From Streptomyces minutiscleroticus (GTDB lineage: Bacteria; Actinomycetota; Actinomycetes; Streptomycetales; Streptomycetaceae): a DNA stretch of 64,000 nt. The stretch is taken from the NCBI RefSeq assembly GCF_014650875.1, contig NZ_BMVU01000016.1, positions 62,001 through 126,000 on the forward strand, written 5' to 3'. The position numbers and the translations under genes are program-made. Shown one piece after another: positions 58,006 through 64,000 of the stretch (positions are counted from its first letter, which is position 1; each line of letters opens with the position of its first letter). The notes beneath the pieces were generated by a model, which saw only the letters and a program-made list of their open reading frames with translations, did no database searches and was not told the DNA's origin.

Positions 58006-58686
58006 TCACCCTCGGCACGAGCCCGTCCCCGCGGACGGGCTCGCCCCTGCGGACGGACCCGCCTGCGGGGACGAACCCGTCCCTGCGGACGGACCCGTCC
58101 CCGCGCCCCCGCACAGCCCCTCCGCCAGCAGCGCCATGTACCGCCGGACGTGCTGCCCGCGGCCGTCGCCCACCTCCGAGGCGGTGGCGATGCCGTGGGC
58201 CAGGCGCAGGACGTCGAGCGGTTCGACGTCCTCCCGTACGGCCCCCGCCCGCCGCGCCGCTCCGACCAGCCGCGCCGCCGCGTCCCGCAGCCCCTGCCCG
58301 CACTCGCCGAACAGGGCGGACCTTCCGTCCGTGCCGGCCGATCCCAGGAGGGCCTTCAGTCCCCGCAGCCGGATCAGGTGCTCGCCCAGCTCGGTCAGCC
58401 ACTCCAGGAGCGCCTCCCCGGGCGGCAGTCGTGCCGCGTACGCGTCCGCCCGCCCGGCGATCTCCTCGACGCTGCCGACGTAGACGGCCTCCAGCAGCGC
58501 GTACCGGGTCGGGAAGTGCCGGTACAGCGTGCCGGAGCCGACGCCCGCGCGCTTGGCGATGTCGTCCAGCGACGCGCCCTCCCCGTGCTCGGCGAAGGCG
58601 GCCGCCGCCTCCGCGAGCAGCCGCTCGTAGTTGCGCCGCGCGTCCGCCCGCATCGGCCTCGGGGCCCCCGCCCTCACCTGCGTCAT
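58006..58686 (-). CDS. TetR-family transcriptional regulator with a repetitive C-terminal tail
   Basis: 226 residues. The N-terminal helix-turn-helix has NYERLLAEAAAAFAEHG then SLDDIAKRAGVGSGTLYRHFPTR, typical TetR. The ligand domain ends near residue 196. The last 30 residues are Gly/Ser/Pro/Ala repeats (PSAGTGS, PQAGPSAGAS), coded by imperfect 18-21-base tandem repeats at about 58022-58112. ATG at 58686 is chosen because GAGGAG lies 7 bases upstream; a GTG two codons earlier is too close to it. Regulated genes are unknown. Confidence 0.88.
   Translation of the reverse strand: MTQVRAGAPRPMRADARRNYERLLAEAAAAFAEHGEGASLDDIAKRAGVGSGTLYRHFPTRYALLEAVYVGSVEEIAGRADAYAARLPPGEALLEWLTELGEHLIRLRGLKALLGSAGTDGRSALFGECGQGLRDAAARLVGAARRAGAVREDVEPLDVLRLAHGIATASEVGDGRGQHVRRYMALLAEGLCGGAGTGPSAGTGSSPQAGPSAGASPSAGTGSCRG
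58022..58112. repeat. Imperfect tandem repeat within the TetR gene tail
   Basis: About five copies of an 18-21-base unit around the words cctgcggacggaccc and ccccgcggacgggc. All spacings keep the reading frame, giving the protein's GSP-rich tail. Confidence 0.75.
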
Positions 58687-58962
58687 CCGCACACTCCTCG
58701 TACGGAGGGGACGGTGCGCGGATGCGCCCGCGCGTCCCGCGCGGGCGGTCCGGCCCCGCCCTCCTCGTCGTGGTCACCGCCTCCCCGATGGTCGGGGGCG
58801 CTTTCCACCGGAGTCAACGCGGGCCCCTCCCGGACCGGGCGGCACGGCCCTGGAGGTGCGTCGCACGGAGGTGCGGCGTCCACAGTCGTGGTGCCCGCGG
58901 ACCGAGGCCGGCGGAACCGGCACGGGCGCTCTCTTTCCCGGGCTGCACCGGCACGCGGGACG

Positions 58963-60420
58963 TCAGCCCCGCCTCTGCCGCTTCCACGGACCCGTGACGG
59001 CGAGCATGATGCCCGGGGTCTGGATGTTGGCGAACAGGGTCCGTCCGTCGGGCGAGAAGGTCACGCCGGTGAACTCGCTGTACTCCGGCTCCTCCTCGGT
59101 GCCGATGTTCAGCTCGTTGCGGGCGATCGGGTACGTGCGGCCGCTGTCCGTCGCGCCGAAGAGGTGCTGGACGCCGTCGCCGTCCTCGGCGATGACCAGA
59201 CCGCCGTACGGGGAGACGGTGATGTTGTCGGGGCCGTCGAAGGCGCCGCCGGCACAGAGGCCGGGGCCGACGCCGAGGAGCACCTTCAGGGTGAGGGTGC
59301 GGCGCCTGGGGTCGTAGAACCAGACCTGGCCGTCGTGCTGCTCGGGGCTCTCGTCCCGGGCGTAGGAGGAGACGACGTACGCGCCGCCGTCGCCCCACCA
59401 CATGCCTTCGAGCTTGCGGGCGCGGGTGACCTCGCCGGCGCCGAACTGCTCGCGCACGGAGACGCTCCGCGCGTCGCGGTCCGGGACGTCGATCCAGTCG
59501 ACGCCGTAGACCGTGCCGATCCGCGTGGCGCGGGAGAGGTCGTCGACGAACCGGCCGCCGGAGTCGAAGCACCTGGGCGCCTGGAGCACACCGGCGTCGT
59601 CGGCGAGCGTGCGCAGCTTCCCGCGGCCGTGCCGGAATCCCTTGGGCGGGGTCCAGCGGTAGAACAGGCCGTTGGGCCCGGAGGCGTCCTCGGTCAGGTA
59701 CAGGTGGCCGCGCCCGGGGTCGACCACGACGGCCTCGTGGGCGTAGCGGCCGAGCGCCTTGACCGGCTGGGGGTCGCGGTTGGCGCGGACGTCCTCGGGG
59801 TCGACCTCGAAGACGTAGCCGTGGTCCTTGGTGAAGCCGTCGGTGCCCGCCCTGTCCTCGGTCTCCTCACAGGTCAGCCAGGTGCCCCAGGGGGTGGACC
59901 CGCCCGCGCAGTTGGTGGCGGTGCCGGCGATGGCGACCCGTTCGGCGACCTCGCCGCCGGGGTGGACCTCGACGACGGTGCAGCCGCCGGCCGCGGCCGG
60001 GTCGTAGACGAGGCCCTCGGTCAGCGGCACCGGGTGGGCCCACCGGTCGCGGGGCCCGGCCAGCTCGTGGTTGTTGACGAGGAGGATGCGCCCGCGGGGA
60101 CCGGCGAAGGCGGCCGTGCCGTCGTGGTGGGAGGGCGTGTACTCGCCGGTCTCCAGCCTGGTCCGGCCGCTGTGGGTCAGGACGCGGTACGAGAACCCGG
60201 CGGGCAGGGCGAGCAGGCCCGCGGGGTCGGGGACGAGGGGGCCGTAGCCGACGCCGCCGCCGTGTCCGCCGTGCCGTCCCGCCTCGTCGCCGTCGGTGTC
60301 GTGGTCCTGGGACGCGAGGGCGTTCGGGGCGGTGGCGAGGGCACCGACGCTGCCGGCCAGCGCGACGCCGGCGCCGGTGAGCGCGGAGCTTGTGGCGAAG
60401 TCCCTGCGGGTGAGCGACAT
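58963..60420 (-). CDS. PhoX-like secreted phosphatase (DUF839 family)
   Basis: 485 residues with a Tat signal (LTRRDFATSSALTGAG). The PhoX beta-propeller marks are LLVNNHELAGPRDRW, CAGGSTPWGTWLTCEETE, ALGRYAHEAVVVDPG and YLTEDASGPNGLFYRW. The E/C-rich sites would bind calcium and iron as in known PhoX. It probably hydrolyses phosphate esters outside the cell. ATG with AGGAGA 8 bases upstream. A His/Gly-rich stretch follows the signal. I did not find a clear PHO box in 60421-60742. Confidence 0.9.
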   Translation of the reverse strand: MSLTRRDFATSSALTGAGVALAGSVGALATAPNALASQDHDTDGDEAGRHGGHGGGVGYGPLVPDPAGLLALPAGFSYRVLTHSGRTRLETGEYTPSHHDGTAAFAGPRGRILLVNNHELAGPRDRWAHPVPLTEGLVYDPAAAGGCTVVEVHPGGEVAERVAIAGTATNCAGGSTPWGTWLTCEETEDRAGTDGFTKDHGYVFEVDPEDVRANRDPQPVKALGRYAHEAVVVDPGRGHLYLTEDASGPNGLFYRWTPPKGFRHGRGKLRTLADDAGVLQAPRCFDSGGRFVDDLSRATRIGTVYGVDWIDVPDRDARSVSVREQFGAGEVTRARKLEGMWWGDGGAYVVSSYARDESPEQHDGQVWFYDPRRRTLTLKVLLGVGPGLCAGGAFDGPDNITVSPYGGLVIAEDGDGVQHLFGATDSGRTYPIARNELNIGTEEEPEYSEFTGVTFSPDGRTLFANIQTPGIMLAVTGPWKRQRRG

Positions 60421-60588
60421 GGGGTCTCCTGGGGCGTCGGGTGGCGGGCGGGGCCGGGCGTGCCGGGGGCGGGCGCGCGGTGCGGCCACACCGTCCCGCC
60501 CGTCCCTGAACACCGGCTGAACACCCGCCGACGCCCGGGTCCCCGCCGCCTGAATGCCACGGAACCGCTGCCGTACGCCGTACGCCGG

Positions 60589-60639
60589 CGGCACCACGTC
60601 ACGCCCCGCACCCCGAAACCGACACGGCACCACGTCACG
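60589..60639. repeat. 15-base direct repeat upstream of the PhoX-like gene
   Basis: CGGCACCACGTCACG occurs at 60589-60603 and 60625-60639, 36 bases apart, 170-220 bases before the PhoX-like start. The surrounding gene-free stretch 60421-60742 also repeats cgtacgcc/cgtacggc words. It may be a binding site; it does not fit the known 11-base PHO repeats. Confidence 0.6.
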
Positions 60640-60742
60640 ACCCGTGCTCCAGGACCGGCGCCGCCCCGCCACTCCGTACGGCACGAGGTTCGCGCCGTGC
60701 GCGTACGGCGCGGGGCCCGCACCGTACGGGGCGGCGGTGCGC

Positions 60743-62179
60743 TCAACCGCCCTGCTGCGACCGCGCCTTGAACGCCGCCTTGCGGGCCTCCTTGGCCACC
60801 TTGCGGTCGGGGTGGAGGCGGCCCATCGCCTCCAGCACCTCGGCGGTGGCGGGGTGGTCGACCCGCCACGCCGTCGCGAAGAAGCCGCTGTGCTGCCGGG
60901 CCAGGCCCTCCACCAGGCCCTGCAGCTCCGCGGAGTTGCCCTCCGCGGCCAGCTGCGCGGCGACCGTGTCGACGGTCAGCCAGAAGACCATGTCCTCGGA
61001 GGGCGCCGGCACGTCCGCGGCGCCCCGCTCGGTGAGCCAGACGCGGGCGAGCCCGCCCAGCTCGGGGTCGTCGAGCACCTCGCGCAGCGCGGGCTCGGCC
61101 TCGGCGCCGATCAGCGACAGGGCCTGCTGGCAGCGCAGCCGGCGCAGCGGCGCGCCCCGGTCGGTGCCGCGCGCGGCGGCCAGCAGCTCCCGCGCGGCGG
61201 CGAGCGGCTCGCGGTGGGCGAGCCACTGCTCGGTCTCGGCCTGCGCCGCGGCCGGCGGGAACGTCGCCGTGCCGTCCAGCAGCGCGTCCGCGCCCTGCCC
61301 GGACAGGTCGCCCACCGCCGGTGCCGGGTGGCCGGCCTCCAGCAGCCGCGCCCGGACGCCGTACAGGCCGAGCGGGGTGAGCCGCACCATGCCGTACCGG
61401 GTCACGTCCGTCTCGTCGACCGGCGCCGCGGGCTCCTCGTCGGGGTCGGCCATGAGCGCCTCGTCGACGGGCTGGTACTCCACGAGTCCGGCCGGTTCGA
61501 GCAGGCGGAACTGGTCGTCGAGGCGCATCATCGCGTCCGAGACCTGCTCCAGCACGGCGTCGGTGGGCTGCGCCATGTCGTCGGGCACGATCATCGAGGC
61601 GGCGAGGGCGGGCAGCGGCACCGGCTCCTCGCCGGGTCCGTCCTCGTCGACGCTGAGCAGGTAGAGGTTGCCGAGCACGCCGTCGAGGAACGCGGCCTCC
61701 GCCTCGGGGTCCCAGTCGAGGCCGGAGAGGTCGACCCGGCCGTTCTCCTCCACGGCGTCCACGAGCTCGTCGAGCGCGTCGAGGTCGGGCACGGTCGCGT
61801 CGGCCAGCACCGTCTCCAGGGCGCCGAGCCACAGCCCGAGGACGTCCTGCGGCGAACCGCCGGTGACCAGCGCGAGGTCGGCGCCCGCGGTCACCGTCCC
61901 CTTCTCCTCGTCGACGATCTCGACGAGCCCGGTGTCGACGGCGACCCGCCACGCCTCGCTCGCGTACGCGGCGGCGTCGTCGCCCTCCAGATCCAGCGCG
62001 CGGGCCGCGTCCGCCAGGTGCTCCTCGGCGAGTTCGCCGCCGGCCCCGACCCGGGTGTCCGGGCCGGCCCAGCGGGCGAGCCGCACCGCACGGGCGAGCA
62101 GGGGCGCGGCGAGCGCGTCCCGCGCGAGCTCCGCTTCGGGGCGCAGCCGCACCGGCGGCAGGGTGGAGCTGTCTGACAT
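60743..62179 (-). CDS. Large acidic cytoplasmic protein of unknown function
   Basis: 478 residues. I do not recognise a domain. It has no signal peptide or membrane segment, is rich in Ala, Leu, Glu and Asp, and looks mostly helical. The C-terminal 180 residues (for example LRRLRCQQALSLIGAEAEPALREVLDDPELGG) have the look of HEAT-like helical repeats, ending in a basic tail KVAKEARKAAFKARSQQGG. ATG at 62179 has GGAGGAG 9 bases upstream. It is probably widely conserved in streptomycetes as a hypothetical protein. Confidence 0.8.
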   Translation of the reverse strand: MSDSSTLPPVRLRPEAELARDALAAPLLARAVRLARWAGPDTRVGAGGELAEEHLADAARALDLEGDDAAAYASEAWRVAVDTGLVEIVDEEKGTVTAGADLALVTGGSPQDVLGLWLGALETVLADATVPDLDALDELVDAVEENGRVDLSGLDWDPEAEAAFLDGVLGNLYLLSVDEDGPGEEPVPLPALAASMIVPDDMAQPTDAVLEQVSDAMMRLDDQFRLLEPAGLVEYQPVDEALMADPDEEPAAPVDETDVTRYGMVRLTPLGLYGVRARLLEAGHPAPAVGDLSGQGADALLDGTATFPPAAAQAETEQWLAHREPLAAARELLAAARGTDRGAPLRRLRCQQALSLIGAEAEPALREVLDDPELGGLARVWLTERGAADVPAPSEDMVFWLTVDTVAAQLAAEGNSAELQGLVEGLARQHSGFFATAWRVDHPATAEVLEAMGRLHPDRKVAKEARKAAFKARSQQGG

Positions 62180-62550
62180 CGGCTGGTTCTCCTCCGGGAG
62201 TACGCAAAGGCACGGGCGGCGCGCGGAGGTCCGGGGACCCCCGGAACGGCCCGGCCTCAGCCTAGACGGATTTGGGCCCATGCCGCCCAATTCATGTACC
62301 TGTCACGGGTACGACGCCGTCGAAACCTTGACAAGAGCACGGCATACGCACGAGATTGACGCGCGTAGAAACCACGCGGGACACGCGTGGGCGACCGGGA
62401 GGGGAGGCGGCAGGCGACGTCCCGCCCGGCCGCTCCGCGCGTCGCACCGGCCGCCCCCCCACCGTCCGGCGCCGCTCCCGCCCCTGTTCTTCCGCCGCCC
62501 CGCGCCCGCCCTCGCCCCGGCGCCCACGTACGTCCCCGGAGGGATTTCCG
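62180..62550 (+). promoter_or_regulatory. Divergent intergenic region before the secreted nuclease
   Basis: Between the divergent unknown gene and the nuclease. TTGACA lies at 62328-62333 and TTGACG at 62356-62361, possible -35 elements; their -10 partners are unclear. CCACGCG-N5-CGCGTGG (62372-62390) is a perfect 7-base inverted repeat. Two adjacent 11-base words, attcatgtacc and tgtcacgggta (62290-62311), weakly resemble PHO-box repeat units. No gene is seen. Confidence 0.45.
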
Positions 62551-64000
62551 TTGCCCAGCAAGTCTTCCGCCCGCACGGCCGCGCTCACCGTCGCCGCCGT
62601 CTGCTCCGCGGTGTCCGCCGTCGCGCTCACCGCCCCCGCCCACGCGGACGCCGCCCCGGTCCGCATCCACGACGTCCAGGGCACCACCCGCCTCTCGCCG
62701 CTGGCCGGCCGGCTGGTCACGGACGTGACCGGCATCGTGACGGGCGTGCGCTCCTACGGCTCCTCGCGCGGCTTCTGGATGCAGGACCCGCAGACGGACG
62801 ACGACCCGGCCACCAGTGAGGGCGTCTTCGTCTTCACCAGCTCCGCCCCGAAGGTCGCGGTCGGCGACGCGGTGAAGGTCACCGGCACCGTGTCCGAGTA
62901 CGTGCCGGGCGGCGCCTCCACCGGCAACCAGTCGGTCACCGAGATCGTCCGGCCCACGGTCACCGTGGTCTCCTCGGGCAACGAGCTGCCCGCCGCGACC
63001 GTCGTCGACAGCCGCTCCGTGCCGGACCGCTACGCGCCCGCCGGCGACGAGGCCGCGGGCGGCTCGGTCAACGGCCTCACCCTGCGTCCCCGCGCCTACG
63101 CCCTGGACCACTACGAGTCCCTGGAGGGCATGAACGTCCGGATCGGCAGCTCGCGCGTGGTCACCGCCACCGACCCGTACGACGAGCTGTGGGTCACGGT
63201 GAAGCCGCACGAGAACGACAACCGCCGCGGCGGCGCCGTCTACGGCTCGTACACCGACCAGAACACCGGCCGTCTGCAGATCCAGTCGCTGATCCCGGCC
63301 GCCACGCGGCCCTTCCCCACCGCGCACGTCGGCGACGTCCTCGAGGGCACCACCGAGGGCCCGCTGGACTACAGCCAGTACGGCGGCTACACGCTGACCG
63401 CCCGCACCCTCGGCACGGTCGCGGACGGCGGCACCGAGCGCGAGACCACCCGCGCCCAGGCGCGCGGCGAGCTGGCCGTGGCGACGTACAACGTCGAGAA
63501 CCTGGACCCCTCCGACGACACCTTCGCCGCGCACGCGCGGGCGATCGTGGGCAACCTGCGCTCGCCCGACATCCTGTCCCTGGAGGAGGTCCAGGACAAC
63601 AACGGCGCGACGGACGACGGCACGGTCGCCGCCGACGAGACGGTGGGCGAGCTGATCGACGCGATCGTCGCGGCCGGCGGCCCCCGCTACGACTGGCGCT
63701 CGGTCGACCCGGCCGACAAGGCCGACGGCGGCGAGCCCGGCGGCAACATCCGCCAGGTGTTCCTCTTCAACCCGGAGCGCGTGTCGTTCACCGACCGCGC
63801 GGGCGGCGACGCGACGACCGCCGTGGGCGTCGAGAAGGTCCGCGGGAAGGCGCGGCTGACGGCGTCCCCGGCCCGGATCGCCCCGGCCGACGCCGCCTGG
63901 GAGAACAGCCGCAAGCCGCTCGTCGGCGAGTTCGTCTTCCGCGGCAGGACGGTCTTCGTGGTCGCCAACCACTTCGCCTCCAAGGGCGGCGACCAGGGGC
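62551..64000 (+). CDS. Secreted endonuclease/exonuclease/phosphatase-family protein, truncated by the window end
   Basis: At least 483 residues; the frame is open to 64000. TTG at 62551 has GGAGGG about 7 bases upstream and gives a signal peptide (SARTAALTVAAVCSAVSAVA, cleavage near AHADA). Residues about 35-130 look like an OB-fold/YhcR-type domain (VTDVTGIVTGVRSYGSSRGF). The catalytic domain begins LAVATYNVENLDPSDD (Asn, metal Glu in LSLEEVQDNNGA) and continues to NHFASKGG near the end. ExeM/NucH-like nucleases have this layout. It probably degrades extracellular DNA or RNA for phosphate or nitrogen. Confidence 0.88.
   Translation, partial: MPSKSSARTAALTVAAVCSAVSAVALTAPAHADAAPVRIHDVQGTTRLSPLAGRLVTDVTGIVTGVRSYGSSRGFWMQDPQTDDDPATSEGVFVFTSSAPKVAVGDAVKVTGTVSEYVPGGASTGNQSVTEIVRPTVTVVSSGNELPAATVVDSRSVPDRYAPAGDEAAGGSVNGLTLRPRAYALDHYESLEGMNVRIGSSRVVTATDPYDELWVTVKPHENDNRRGGAVYGSYTDQNTGRLQIQSLIPAATRPFPTAHVGDVLEGTTEGPLDYSQYGGYTLTARTLGTVADGGTERETTRAQARGELAVATYNVENLDPSDDTFAAHARAIVGNLRSPDILSLEEVQDNNGATDDGTVAADETVGELIDAIVAAGGPRYDWRSVDPADKADGGEPGGNIRQVFLFNPERVSFTDRAGGDATTAVGVEKVRGKARLTASPARIAPADAAWENSRKPLVGEFVFRGRTVFVVANHFASKGGDQG

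Noticed and set aside
60560..60740. PHO box before the PhoX-like gene
   Set aside because: The direct repeats are 15 bases at 36-base spacing and lack the GTTCA-type 11-base units.

Overview
The window is very high-GC DNA (by eye above 70 percent) with GTG, ATG and TTG starts, purine-rich ribosome binding sites, many 4-base gene overlaps and strong third-position G/C bias. Together with its gene content (an LAETG surface protein, ectABCD, sugar ABC transporters without their own ATPase), it reads as chromosomal Streptomyces or a very close relative. From memory, the order cobalamin genes - LAETG protein - amino-acid ABC transporter - ectABCD - polyol locus resembles the S. coelicolor region around SCO1850-SCO1908. 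I could not check this by alignment.

Layout. 1-75: the end of a type I-E-like CRISPR array, which continues to the left. 150-11025: cobalamin (B12) biosynthesis, in two blocks around a ZIP metal transporter on the other strand. The first block is a chelatase I/D fusion, cobO, cobB and cobI. The second is cobM, a cbiG-cobJ fusion, cbiX and cobC. 11033-11413: short tandem repeats and a hairpin. 11433-17599: a sortase-anchored surface protein, an amidohydrolase, a three-gene amino-acid ABC transporter and a PLP aminotransferase. 17800-21534: an AT-rich promoter region and ectABCD, for ectoine and 5-hydroxyectoine. 21647-23492: an ECF sigma factor and a zinc-finger anti-sigma/maleylpyruvate-isomerase-like protein. 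23560-32523: housekeeping and catabolic genes, including a desulfurase-like enzyme, a DsbA-like oxidoreductase, 2-ketoglutarate semialdehyde dehydrogenase with a divergent IclR regulator, a penicillin-binding protein, a purine permease and another sigma factor.

32714-50968 is a large region for plant cell-wall (pectin/hemicellulose) use. It has secreted esterase, pectinesterase, pectate lyase and a damaged rhamnogalacturonan acetylesterase; a solute-binding lipoprotein; a translationally coupled permease-permease-oxidoreductase-DUF6807-GH43 unit; an IlvD/Edd sugar-acid dehydratase with a DapA-family partner and a GntR regulator; and a divergent uronate module (uronate dehydrogenase against KdgD plus an unrecognised TIM-barrel-like protein). 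I infer that polymers are cut outside the cell, oligomers are imported (probably with a shared ATPase such as MsiK encoded elsewhere), and sugars are oxidised without phosphorylation to 2-ketoglutarate semialdehyde. The dehydrogenase at 25609-27141 would then convert this to 2-ketoglutarate. Four palindromes with an AAGCGCTT core, typical of LacI-family operators, lie between the units of this region and suggest one regulon.

51265-56317: a DeoR regulator and a polyol uptake/oxidation operon. 56675-64000: a double TerD protein, a TetR regulator with a repetitive tail, a PhoX-like phosphatase, an unrecognised protein and the first part of a secreted nuclease that runs off the end. I saw no tRNA, rRNA, insertion sequence, phage gene or B12 riboswitch.
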